NCBI RefSeq assembly: GCF_025499425.1
Contig: NZ_JAIMCB010000008.1
Span: 62,001 to 126,000, forward strand
Source: Acidiferrimicrobium sp. IK
GTDB taxonomy: Bacteria > Actinomycetota > Acidimicrobiia > Acidimicrobiales > Palsa-688
DNA: 64,000 nt
Direction: 5' to 3'
In this document: positions 54,194-61,842 of the stretch, in pieces
Layout of the letters: every line of letters starts with the position of its first letter
Position numbering within the stretch: the stretch's first letter is position 1
Notes under the pieces: model-generated
What the model saw: only the letters and a program-made list of their open reading frames with translations
The model's database searches: none
Told to the model about the DNA's origin: nothing
Translations under genes and position numbers: made by a program

Positions 54194-55951
54194 TCAGACA
54201 GCGCAGGCGTAGTCGCCGTCGTAGGGGTCCGTCGGCGACCCCGACCCGCCGAGCCACTGCACCAGCCACGGCGAGCCCTGGGCGAAGCTGTACATCGGAT
54301 CGGTGCAGTAGCCGGGCCATGAGGCGACGCTTGAGGGCACCGTGGCGATCCAGATCGGCAGCCCCGGGAAGTTGACGTAGTCGGTGTAGCTGCCGTCGGC
54401 GTTCTGGTGTCCGCCGGTGATGTCGGCCCACTGCACGTAGGTCGAGTAGATGCCGGCGGTGAGCCCGTTGGCGTGCAGGTCGTCGACGGCGCCGCGGATC
54501 ACCGCCGCGTTGGATGCCTGGCCGGCCGTGCCGCACAACCACAGGACCGACGAGAACCCGCACGGCCCCTCGACGTCGAGCCACCACATCGTCGGCCGGT
54601 AACCGGTTGCGTAGGAGAAGGCGACGGACTGCTGGGCGCTGTTGAAGCCCCAGTTGTAGCCCTGGCAGTTGAGGTCCGACGCCGCGCAGTTGCCCGCCGG
54701 CCCGCTCATCGCGTGGGCGTCGCCCTGGGCGACCGCGTTGACGTTGATGTAGACGGTGAGGTTGGGTCCGGCGTTTGCTGCTTGGGAGGCATAGCACGGG
54801 TTGGAGCTGAACTCGCTCCCGTCGTTGACGCCCACGACCGATACCGGGTTGCCGGGAGCCGGGTAGGTCTTGTTGCACTGCGGCCAGGAGACGTCGGTGC
54901 CGATCGTGCCGGCGGGGTACTCGGCGCCGAACCCGGTGCCGGCGATCCCGATGATCGGTGCCGGCCCGGGGGCGCCGCCGGTCGACCCGAGGTACGGGGC
55001 GCCGCCGAAGTCGAATATCCCGCCGTCGGTAGCGACCAGCCAGTAGCCGCCGGTGGGCGACGCGGCCATACCGACGATCGGCTTGTTGAGGTGGACGTTG
55101 CCCGTCGAGCCGTAGAACCCGGCGTCACCGAACTCGAAGATCCCGCCGTCGGACGCCACCAGCCAGTAGCCCTTGCCGTCGGGCGTGGCGGCCATACCGA
55201 CGATCGGCTTGTTCAGAGCGACGTTGCCGGTCGACCCGTAGAACGCGGCGTCGCCGAACTCGAAGATCCCGCCGTCGGACGCCACCAGCCAGTAGCCCTT
55301 GCCGTCGGGGGTCGCGGCCATACCGACGATCGGCTTGTTCAGAGCGACGTTGCCGGTCGACCCGTAGAACGCGGCGTCGCCGAACTGGAAGATCCCGCCG
55401 TCGGAGGCCACCATCCAGTACCCGCCGCCGGTGGCGTCGCCGGCGATGCCGACGATCGGCTTGTTGAGCGCCACGTTGCCCGTCGAGCCGTGGAAGCCGG
55501 CGACGCCGTAGCTGAACACGCCGCCGTCGGAGGCGGCCATCCAGTAGCCGCCCCCGCTCGGGGTTGAGGCCACACCGACGATCGGCTTGTTGAGGGGGGT
55601 GGGTCGGACCTGGCCCAGGTTGCCGGTCCCGAAGGAGTAGACCCCGCCGTCAGCGGCGGCCAGGTAGTAGCCGGGGTGCGCGGCGGGCGTCGCCTGCGCG
55701 GAGACCGATCCGCCGGCGCCGGAGGTCGACGCCGGCTGCGACGAGGCCGCCCCCACCGTGCCCGGGTTGGCGGCGGCGCAGGTCATGAGACAGCCCGGGC
55801 TCCCCGCTGACGTCGAGGCAGCTGACGCGGTGCCGGCGGAGGTGCTGACAGGCGCGGCGGCCGCCGGAGCGGCCATCAGCGCGGTGGCCGCGAGCGCCGC
55901 GACCGCGGCGAGCGCCGCCCGCCGGGCGCGACAGTTTTTGGCTTGAAACAT
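54194..55951 (-). CDS. Secreted GH25-like protein with six N-terminal 42-residue repeats
   Basis: ATG 55951 is chosen because GGAGG lies just upstream; a GTG at 55966 is the alternative. The 585-residue protein has a signal peptide (about 1-33), a Ser/Thr/Ala linker, the six-repeat module (about 94-340), then a C-terminal domain of about 230 residues resembling GH25 lysozyme-like or DUF1906-type TIM barrels, with G-T-D-V-S-W-P-Q, W-W-L-D-V-E-G, G-I-Y-S-T-Y-V-Q-W and I-W-I-A. It may hydrolyse peptidoglycan, with the repeats as a binding module. This is the only one of the four with repeats N-terminal to the catalytic part. It converges on tRNA-Leu. Confidence 0.82.
   Translation of the reverse strand: MFQAKNCRARRAALAAVAALAATALMAAPAAAAPVSTSAGTASAASTSAGSPGCLMTCAAANPGTVGAASSQPASTSGAGGSVSAQATPAAHPGYYLAAADGGVYSFGTGNLGQVRPTPLNKPIVGVASTPSGGGYWMAASDGGVFSYGVAGFHGSTGNVALNKPIVGIAGDATGGGYWMVASDGGIFQFGDAAFYGSTGNVALNKPIVGMAATPDGKGYWLVASDGGIFEFGDAAFYGSTGNVALNKPIVGMAATPDGKGYWLVASDGGIFEFGDAGFYGSTGNVHLNKPIVGMAASPTGGYWLVATDGGIFDFGGAPYLGSTGGAPGPAPIIGIAGTGFGAEYPAGTIGTDVSWPQCNKTYPAPGNPVSVVGVNDGSEFSSNPCYASQAANAGPNLTVYINVNAVAQGDAHAMSGPAGNCAASDLNCQGYNWGFNSAQQSVAFSYATGYRPTMWWLDVEGPCGFSSVLWLCGTAGQASNAAVIRGAVDDLHANGLTAGIYSTYVQWADITGGHQNADGSYTDYVNFPGLPIWIATVPSSVASWPGYCTDPMYSFAQGSPWLVQWLGGSGSPTDPYDGDYACAV
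54932..55672 (-). repeat. Six-copy 42-residue repeat module, copy set D (GH25-like protein)
   Basis: Units 3 and 4 (about 55195-55450) share over 60 consecutive identical bases exactly 126 bases apart, so they were copied recently or are being homogenised. This set uses G-N-V-A-L-N-K-P in most units. The first and last units are divergent, as in the other three sets. Confidence 0.9.
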
Positions 55952-55986
55952 GCGGACCTCCGCCACGTCGGGTGCTGGCGTGAACG

Positions 55987-57351
55987 CTAGCCGCCGGGGA
56001 GCGTCGGGTCAGGCCGTTCCGCCGGTGACCGGCGCGCTCCCGGCCGTGCCGCTGGGGTCGCCGCTGCGGCGCCGTCGGAGGTGCCGGCCGCCGCGCCGGC
56101 GTCGGCGACGGCGACGGCGACGGCGACGGCGGTGGAGGTGGAGGTGGAGGTGGAGGCGGAGGTGGTGATGCCGCGCAGGCGGCCGGTGACCGGCTCGAGG
56201 TGGAGCGACAGGTAGGCCAGCCCGCCGGCGGGAATCGGGAGCCAGAAATTGACCAGCCGGTAGCTGACCACGCCGAGCAGGGCGATGGCCCGGGGGGTGT
56301 TGAACCCGACCAGGCTGGAGGTCAAGGTGGCCTCCACCACGCCGAGCCCGCCGGGGGTGAGGGGGATGGCGGCCAGGACGTTGGCCAGGGCGAAGGAGAC
56401 CAGCAGGCCGTCGGGGTTGACCCATTCCCCGAACGCCCCGACGAACACGAACAACGACGCCGCGTCGAGGAGCCAGTTGGCGGTGGCCCACACCAGCGAC
56501 TTGACCAGACGGCTCCGCTGCGCCAACAGGTCCTGCAGGCGCCCGGCGACCTGGGAGAACAGCCGCTGCAGGACCGCGCCGTCGACGAAGGGGATCCGCG
56601 CCGCCAGTCGCACGAGTAGCGCGGTCGCCCACTCCTCCCCCTTGGTGAGCAGCAACGCGAGAGCCAGGAACACCCCGAGGAGCAGCACCCCGACTATCGC
56701 CGCGGTCAGATACAGCGGGGAGAAACCGAAGAACGGAATGGACACGATCAGCGCCACCCACAAGATGACGTTGAGTACCACCGCCGAGCCGAGGGCTTGG
56801 GTGCCGAGCGCGAAGCCCACGTCGGGCCCCTCCACCCCGGCGTTGGTCATCAGCCGGTAGCCGAGGCTGGAGCCGGCCGCCGTGCCGCCAGGCACGCAGT
56901 GGCTCACCGACAGGGTGGTCAGCTGGATCCGCAGCACCGTCCAGAAGTCCGGGACCTTGTGGGCGGGCAGGACGCTGCGGGTCAGCTGCGCGTACGACAT
57001 GATCGCAGCGACCTCGAGGACCAGCCCGGCGAGCAGCCACAGCGGGTTGACCTGGCTCAGCTGATGCCAGGCCTTGTGGGCGCCGGCGATCTGGGGGACG
57101 ACGAAGATGTCGACGATCAGGGCGATCAGCAGCAGCTTGCCGACCCGCCACACCGGGGCGGGGAGCACCCGGCGGATACCCCGGCGGCTGGAGGGGAGAA
57201 CGGGAGCCAGCGGATCGGTTTCGGCGCCGTCAGCGGCGACGACCGCGCCCGCGCCGTCACTCCCGGCGGGCAGCGTCGATCGGTCGCTGCCCACCGCACC
57301 GCCGAGGGCCGTCTCGGACCCCAGGCCCGGAGTCGGTTGGGTCGGCTTCAT
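55987..57351 (-). CDS. YbhN/lysylphosphatidylglycerol-synthase-type integral membrane protein (flippase-like)
   Basis: The 454-residue protein has a soluble, low-complexity N-terminus (about 1-65), then about eight membrane segments of the LPG_synthase_TM/YbhN family, with V-S-H-C-V-P-G-G-T-A-A-G near 155 and the characteristic L-T-P-G-G-L-G-V-V-E-A near 345. It lacks the soluble LPG-synthase catalytic domain, so a lipid-flipping role is more likely than aminoacylation. The C-terminal tail is low-complexity, encoded by hexanucleotide repeats at 56101-56166. Start at ATG 57351; the gene is divergent from the aldolase-like gene. Confidence 0.8.
   Translation of the reverse strand: MKPTQPTPGLGSETALGGAVGSDRSTLPAGSDGAGAVVAADGAETDPLAPVLPSSRRGIRRVLPAPVWRVGKLLLIALIVDIFVVPQIAGAHKAWHQLSQVNPLWLLAGLVLEVAAIMSYAQLTRSVLPAHKVPDFWTVLRIQLTTLSVSHCVPGGTAAGSSLGYRLMTNAGVEGPDVGFALGTQALGSAVVLNVILWVALIVSIPFFGFSPLYLTAAIVGVLLLGVFLALALLLTKGEEWATALLVRLAARIPFVDGAVLQRLFSQVAGRLQDLLAQRSRLVKSLVWATANWLLDAASLFVFVGAFGEWVNPDGLLVSFALANVLAAIPLTPGGLGVVEATLTSSLVGFNTPRAIALLGVVSYRLVNFWLPIPAGGLAYLSLHLEPVTGRLRGITTSASTSTSTSTAVAVAVAVADAGAAAGTSDGAAAATPAARPGARRSPAERPDPTLPGG
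56101..56166 (-). repeat. Hexanucleotide repeats encoding a Thr-Ser and Ala-Val tail
   Basis: On the plus strand (GGCGAC)n at about 56104-56130 passes into (GGTGGA)n at about 56131-56160. Read in frame on the minus strand they encode alternating Thr-Ser then Ala-Val. Because the unit is 6 bases, slippage would change tail length without shifting the frame. Confidence 0.75.
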
Positions 57352-57418
57352 AATTTCGCACCCATGATCGCGCTCTTGGCCCCGGATGGGGCAGACCACC
57401 CGGCGGGACGCGGGCCGG

Positions 57419-57431
57419 TAGCCTCCGCGGG
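57419..57431 (+). promoter_or_regulatory. Leaderless-type promoter of the aldolase-like gene
   Basis: TAGCCT (57419-57424) is followed by 7 bases and ATG 57432. It lies in the 80-base gap to the divergent flippase-like gene. Confidence 0.45.
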
Positions 57432-58442
57432 ATGCTGACGCGCGACCTGACAACCCCGGCGCTGCTGGTCGACGCGGACGTGCTCGACGCCAACCTGGCC
57501 GCCATGGCCGCGGCCCTCCCCGGCGACCGGCTCCGCCCGCACGTGAAGGCCCACAAGTGCAGCGCGCTGGCGGCCCGGCAGGCCGCGGCGGGCCACCGGG
57601 GGTTCACCTGCGCCACGATCCGCGAGGCCGAAGGCATGGCCGCGGCCGGCCTGGGCGGCGACCTCCTCGTCGCCAACGAGGTGGTCGACGCCCGCCGGTT
57701 GGGCCGCCTGGTCGAAGCCGGTCACCGCGTCACCCTGGCCGTCGACTCCCCCGCGACGGTCGTCGCGGCAGCGGCCGGCGGGGTCCGGGAGGTGCTCGTC
57801 GACGTGAACATCGGCCTGCCCCGCTGCGGCGTCCCTGCGGAGGAGGCCGGGCGGTTGGCTGACGAGGCGCGCGCCGCGGGCCTCGACGTGCGGGGGGTGA
57901 TGGGCTACGAGGGCCACGCCGTGCTGCTCGAGGACCGCCGCCAGCGGATCGAGGAGGTGAAGAAATGCGTCGCCCTGCTGGCGGCCGCCGCCCGTGACGT
58001 CGGCGGCGAGGTCATCTCGGGAGGCGGCACCGGCACCTACGACCTCAACACCGTCGCCACCGAGATCCAAGCCGGCAGCTACGCGTTGATGGACACCGCC
58101 TACGCCAAGCTCGGGCTTCCCTTCGGGCAGGCCCTGACCGTCCTGGCCACGGTGATCTCGGTCAACCTGGGCGGCGGGTGGGCGGTGGCGGACTGCGGGC
58201 TCAAGGCGCTCGGCATGGACCACGGCAACCCGGCGCTGGCGGACGGGTCGAGCGTGTGGTTCTGCTCCGACGAGCACCTGGTGTTCTCCCCGCCGGAAGG
58301 AGCGGCTCTGCCCGCCGTGGGCGACGTGGTGCAGGTGGTGCCCGCGCACGTCGACCCGACCGTCGCCTACCACGAGCACCTCCACGTGGTGCGCGGCGAC
58401 GAGGTCGTGGACCGCTGGGATGTCGATCTCAGGGGCTGGTAG
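57432..58442 (+). CDS. Fold-type III PLP enzyme, D-threonine aldolase-like
   Basis: The 336-residue alanine-racemase-fold protein has the PLP-Lys in R-P-H-V-K-A-H-K near 36-43, N-I-G-L-P-R-C-G near 125, S-G-G-G-T-G-T-Y near 195 and the C-terminal metal site V-P-A-H-V-D-P-T-V near 308. In D-serine dehydratases of this family the metal pair is His-x-Cys; in D-threonine aldolases it is His-x-Asp. The His-Val-Asp here therefore favours D-threonine (low-specificity) aldolase, which splits beta-hydroxy-D-amino acids to glycine and an aldehyde with a divalent metal. Confidence 0.82.
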   Translation: MLTRDLTTPALLVDADVLDANLAAMAAALPGDRLRPHVKAHKCSALAARQAAAGHRGFTCATIREAEGMAAAGLGGDLLVANEVVDARRLGRLVEAGHRVTLAVDSPATVVAAAAGGVREVLVDVNIGLPRCGVPAEEAGRLADEARAAGLDVRGVMGYEGHAVLLEDRRQRIEEVKKCVALLAAAARDVGGEVISGGGTGTYDLNTVATEIQAGSYALMDTAYAKLGLPFGQALTVLATVISVNLGGGWAVADCGLKALGMDHGNPALADGSSVWFCSDEHLVFSPPEGAALPAVGDVVQVVPAHVDPTVAYHEHLHVVRGDEVVDRWDVDLRGW

Positions 58443-58472
58443 CGCTCGGGCTCGGCCGCGCCCCGAACGTGG

Positions 58473-58506
58473 ATGCATTCTGCATTGCAAAAGAGCGATA
58501 ATGCAT
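58473..58506 (+). promoter_or_regulatory. Likely VapB operator: inverted ATGCATT / AATGCAT
   Basis: ATGCATT (58473-58479) and its complement AATGCAT (58500-58506) form 7-bp arms 20 bases apart, and a second direct TGCATT copy follows the first arm (58481-58486). The site spans the vapB start codon at 58501. Confidence 0.4.
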
Positions 58507-58767
58507 GCCGTGGGATCGCCGCTGCAGATCAGGGATGTACCCGACGAGGCCCGTCGCCTCCTGAAGTCACGAGCTGCGGCGCAGGGACGGTCACTCAACT
58601 CTTACCTGCTCGAGGTGATCAGCCGGGAGGTGGCCCGTCCCACAGTGGCGGAGGTGCTGGAACGAGCAGCCCGGCGCTCCGAGCGGGGATCGGAGTCATC
58701 AGTAGACGTCCTGGAGGCTGCCCGCCGCGACCGCGAGGATCAGCTGACCGATCGAGTCGCTCGGTGA
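58501..58767 (+). CDS. vapB: VapB/FitA-type antitoxin
   Basis: The 88-residue protein begins with a ribbon-helix-helix segment (L-Q-I-R-D-V-P-D-E-A-R-R-L-L-K-S-R-A-A, then S-L-N-S-Y-L-L-E-V-I), typical of FitA-like antitoxins that pair with PIN toxins. A basic/acidic helix at the C-terminus would cover the toxin active site. The toxin GTG overlaps this stop as GTGA. The operator-like repeat around the start fits autorepression. Confidence 0.82.
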   Translation: MHAVGSPLQIRDVPDEARRLLKSRAAAQGRSLNSYLLEVISREVARPTVAEVLERAARRSERGSESSVDVLEAARRDREDQLTDRVAR

Positions 58768-59153
58768 TCGTCGTCGACGCGGCGGCAGTGGTGGACGTGC
58801 TGACGGTTGCTGCTTCCACCGGCGCCCTGCGCTCCCGCCTGGCCGGCGAAGAGCTGCACGCTCCGTCGTTGCTCGACTTTGAGCTCGTTTCTGCGCTTCG
58901 CGGGCTCACCCTGCGCAGCCGCTTGAGTAGCGCCCGGGCCCTGGACGCTCTGGCCGACTTCGAGGACCTACCGCTCTACCGGTGGCCGGCCAGCGAAGCC
59001 CTGCGGCGACGGGCTTTCGACCTGCGCCACGCCGTCAGCGCCTACGACGCTTCCTACGTCGCGCTGGCCGAGGCGCTGGAATGCCCGCTCGTGACGCGCG
59101 ACGCCCGCCTCGCTCGGTCCCGGGGTCACGACGCGCGGATCGAGGTCCACTGA
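58764..59153 (+). CDS. vapC: VapC-type PIN-domain toxin
   Basis: VapC toxins are Mg2+-dependent RNases of the PIN fold. The 129-residue protein retains the four acidic positions: Asp5 in I-V-V-D-A, Glu40 in L-D-F-E-L-V-S-A, Asp95 in S-A-Y-D-A-S-Y and Asp113 in T-R-D-A-R-L-A. The toxin is therefore probably active. GTG start coupled to vapB. The pair sits between a metabolic gene and the conserved rdgB-rph-murI block. Confidence 0.87.
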   Translation: MIVVDAAAVVDVLTVAASTGALRSRLAGEELHAPSLLDFELVSALRGLTLRSRLSSARALDALADFEDLPLYRWPASEALRRRAFDLRHAVSAYDASYVALAEALECPLVTRDARLARSRGHDARIEVH

Positions 59154-59176
59154 GGGACCTCGGCGGTCAGGCGGGC

Positions 59177-59755
59177 TCAGGCGTCGGAGGGGAGAAGCCC
59201 GGCTAGGGCGCGGAGCGCCCGGCCGCGATGCGACAGGGCGTGCTTGTCCTCGGGGGTCATCTCCGCGAAGGTCGCCGTCGTGCCCTCGGGGACGAACACC
59301 GGGTCGTAGCCGAACCCGCCGGCGCCGCTCGTCGCTGTCGCGATGGCGCCCTCCACCGCGCCCTCCGCGTGGATCTCCCGCCCGTCGGGCCACGCCGCGA
59401 CTGCCACGGTCCGAAAGCGCGCGGAGCGGACCTCGGAGCCCTCCAGGGCGGAGAGCAGCTTGGCCACGTTGTCGGCGTAGGTGGCGTTCTCGCCGGCGTA
59501 GCGGGCCGACCACACGCCCGGCGCGCCTCCGAGCGCGTCGACCTCCAGCCCGGTGTCGTCGGCGATGGCGGGAAGACCCGTCGCGGCAGCCAGCGCCCTG
59601 GCCTTCAGCCGGGCGTTGTCGAGCAGCGTCTGGCCCGTTTCTTCGACATCTTCGACGTCGAGGGGTCGGGGGCGCAGCGTCACCGTGTCACCCAGGATGG
59701 CTTGGATCTCCTTGGCCTTGTCCGGGTTGGCGGTGGCCAGGACGTACTCAGTCAC
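59177..59755 (-). CDS. rdgB: XTP/dITP diphosphatase (RdgB/HAM1)
   Basis: This house-cleaning pyrophosphatase removes XTP and dITP. The 192-residue protein has the N-terminal [11 protein letters not shown] (about 6-16), [11 protein letters not shown] near 65, [14 protein letters not shown] near 148 and S-H-R-G-R-A-L-R near 174. The GTG start overlaps the rph stop by 8 bases, so it is translated with rph. Confidence 0.92.
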   Translation of the reverse strand: MTEYVLATANPDKAKEIQAILGDTVTLRPRPLDVEDVEETGQTLLDNARLKARALAAATGLPAIADDTGLEVDALGGAPGVWSARYAGENATYADNVAKLLSALEGSEVRSARFRTVAVAAWPDGREIHAEGAVEGAIATATSGAGGFGYDPVFVPEGTTATFAEMTPEDKHALSHRGRALRALAGLLPSDA

Positions 59756-60506
59756 GGCTGGGCGGCGGCGTCGCGAGCAGGCGGCCCTGGTGGCCGAGCA
59801 GCGTGGTGATGCCCGCGCCGGCCAGGTCCAGCAGCCCGTCGAGCTCGACCCGGCTGAACGTCTTGCCCTCGGCGGTGCCCTGCACCTCGACGAAATGCCC
59901 GGAGGCGGTCATGACCACGTTCATGTCGGTCTCGGCCCGGCTGTCCTCGCTGTAGGCCAGGTCCAGCATCGGGCGCCCCCCGACCACTCCCACCGAGATG
60001 GCCGCGCACGCCTCGCGCAGCGGGTTTTTGGCCAGCCGCTTGGCTTCGACCAGGCGGCTGCACGCGTCGTGGAGGGCCACGTAGGCGCCGCAGATGCTGG
60101 CGGTGCGGGTGCCGCCGTCGGCCTGCAACACGTCGCAGTCGAGGGTGATTTGCACCTCGCCCATCGCCTCGAGGTCGGTGACGGCGCGAAGTGAACGGCC
60201 GATGAGCCGCTGGATCTCCTGGGTCCGCCCGGACTGCTTGCCCTTGGCGGCCTCCCGGTCGATGCGCTCCGGGGACGCCCCGGGCAGCATCGAGTACTCC
60301 GCGGTGACCCACCCGCGGCCGGTGCCGCGCATCCACCGGGGGACGTCCTCGGCGACCGACGCGGTGCAAAGCACCCGGGTGCGGCCCATGCTGATCAGCA
60401 CCGACCCGGCGGCGAAGACGGTGTAGTCCCGGAGCAGCTCGACGGGGCGCAGCTCGTCGTCGGCGCGCCCGTCGAGGCGGCCGGTCGCGCCGCTCACGGC
60501 TGGCAC
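59748..60506 (-). CDS. rph: Ribonuclease PH
   Basis: RNase PH trims tRNA 3' ends by phosphorolysis. The 252-residue protein has [10 protein letters not shown] near 65, [15 protein letters not shown] near 90, the catalytic [12 protein letters not shown] near 122 and D-L-A-Y-S-E-D near 182. Two GTGs (60506 and 60497) can start it; GTG 60497 overlaps the stop of the truncated MBL copy as GTGA, which points to the ancestral operon junction. Confidence 0.93.
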   Translation of the reverse strand: MPAVSGATGRLDGRADDELRPVELLRDYTVFAAGSVLISMGRTRVLCTASVAEDVPRWMRGTGRGWVTAEYSMLPGASPERIDREAAKGKQSGRTQEIQRLIGRSLRAVTDLEAMGEVQITLDCDVLQADGGTRTASICGAYVALHDACSRLVEAKRLAKNPLREACAAISVGVVGGRPMLDLAYSEDSRAETDMNVVMTASGHFVEVQGTAEGKTFSRVELDGLLDLAGAGITTLLGHQGRLLATPPPSRD

Positions 60507-60781
60507 CGGGCGGCGATGGTGGCGCCGAGGGCGATGGTGGTGATCACGTGGCGGCCGGCGCCGGCCTCGTGGGCGGTGGCGCCGGCCTGCCGGGCGCTCA
60601 GGTGCTGCACGGTACCCTCCCGATCGGACAGGAACGTCGCCTCGCAGGGCGCCAAGTCGAGACCGGGACCGAGCGAGGGCACGGCCCGAGGCGGGCCGGA
60701 GTCGGCAGAGTAGCCGAGTGACCGGCCGCCGGCGTCCACCTGCACCGCGTGGCGTGGGCCGGCCCCGGATGGCCGGTTCGC
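60494..60781 (-). pseudogene. Truncated duplicate of the 3' end of the MBL-fold gene
   Basis: This segment closely matches 61502-61842, the 3' end of the intact MBL gene, over nearly all its length: the same [33 protein letters not shown] and V-I-T. It lacks about 60-70 bases that encode the region just before the C-terminus. A small insertion near 60745-60760 also breaks the frame. No N-terminal metal-binding half is present. Its stop codon overlaps the rph start. It is directly followed by the antitoxin gene's stop, so the toxin-antitoxin pair abuts it. Confidence 0.85.
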
Positions 60782-61087
60782 TCAGGAGGCCAGGTACTGG
60801 CGGAGGGCCCTGCGGACGACCTCGCCCTGGGGTACTCCGTCATGTTCGGCTCGCTCGACGACCGACGCCCGCAGGTCGGGGTCCAACCGAACTGCCAGCG
60901 CGTCGGCGGCTGCCGAACCCATCGGGGGCCGGCCTCGCTCGCGGCGCTTCAGCAAATCGTCGACGTCGTAGCCGGCTTCGGCCTCGGCCTGGACCCTTTC
61001 GATGACCTCATCGGCCAGTACGGTGCCGTCGCTCGAGACGCCGTAGTCCTTCGGTTCGCTCACGGGTTGGTGTTCCTTTCCGCTCAC
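60782..61087 (-). CDS. CopG/ribbon-helix-helix antitoxin (BrnA-like)
   Basis: The 101-residue protein has an N-terminal acidic helix region ([13 protein letters not shown]) and a C-terminal ribbon-helix-helix: [18 protein letters not shown], then [11 protein letters not shown]. It is downstream of its toxin and coupled to it by a GTGA overlap, the toxin-first order seen in BrnTA systems. It would bind DNA and neutralise the toxin. The gene lies between the two copies of the MBL 3' end. Confidence 0.75.
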   Translation of the reverse strand: MSGKEHQPVSEPKDYGVSSDGTVLADEVIERVQAEAEAGYDVDDLLKRRERGRPPMGSAAADALAVRLDPDLRASVVERAEHDGVPQGEVVRRALRQYLAS

Positions 61088-61452
61088 GGCAAGAGAGGGC
61101 GGTACTTGGAGCGCATACCCATGGCGTGCACGGCCAAGAGGCTGCGATCCCTTCGGACGATGACCACCACCTCGAGGAGGTTGCCGGCGGAGTCGGGACC
61201 GAGGAAAAGCCAGCGTTCCGGGTCCTCCCCGATCTCTTGTGACACCAGCGCGTGCTCCAAGACATGACGGATGGAGTCCTCGGGCACCCCGTGCTTACCC
61301 GCACCGGGAAGGAACTCCACGCCGATTATCGTATCACGAAAGTAGGCGCGCCTCCGGGGTGGTTGAGGAGCCGGTGTCCCCTCGCTGGGCGGCATTCCAG
61401 GCATGCTCCCCCCTGGAGCCGACCGAGGTGAATCGGTAGCGCGGGGACGCAT
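61084..61452 (-). CDS. BrnT-like toxin (RelE superfamily)
   Basis: The 122-residue protein has a disordered Pro/Ser-rich first 30 residues, then K-H-G-V-P-E-D-S-I-R-H-V-L, D-P-E-R-W-L-F-L-G, L-L-E-V-V-V-I-V-R-R-D-R and a C-terminal H-A-M-G-M-R-S-K-Y. The KHGV and late R-x-x-Y motifs recall BrnT ribonucleases, though the match is not strong and other RelE-like or DUF4258 proteins are possible. ATG 61452 has TAGATC 5 bases upstream. Together with the antitoxin it forms a two-gene operon inserted within an otherwise conserved operon. Confidence 0.65.
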   Translation of the reverse strand: MRPRATDSPRSAPGGSMPGMPPSEGTPAPQPPRRRAYFRDTIIGVEFLPGAGKHGVPEDSIRHVLEHALVSQEIGEDPERWLFLGPDSAGNLLEVVVIVRRDRSLLAVHAMGMRSKYRPLLP

Positions 61453-61501
61453 GGCTCGATCTACTCAAGGGGATGTGGACCGACGGCGGCCAGCGTCGCT
61501 G

Positions 61502-61842
61502 TCACAGCTGGTAGCGGGCGCCGATGGTGGCCACCTCGACGGGACCGCCGAACGCGGCTTCGGCCTCGGTCTCGGCCGCCACCCGGTCTATGCCGGGGGC
61601 GATATGGGTGATCACGAGGCGGGCGGCGCCGGCCTCGCGGGCGGTGGCGCCGGCCTGCCGGGCGCTCAGGTGCTGCACCGTGCCCTCCCGATCGGACAGG
61701 AACGTCGCCTCGCACAGCGCCAAGTCGAGACCGGGACCGAGCGATGACATGGCCCACGCCGGGCCGGAGTCGGCGGAGTAGCCGAGTGACCGGCCGCCGG
61801 CGTCCATCCGAACGGCGTGGGTCGGCACCGGATGGTCGGTGC
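61502..61842 (-). repeat. 3' end of the MBL gene present as a direct repeat
   Basis: This is the intact member of the repeat pair; the other is 60494-60781. Long runs are identical, for example from about 61640 to 61735 with only a few changes. Both copies keep the same stop-codon context, TCAC-(A/G)-GCTGG on the plus strand. Confidence 0.85.
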
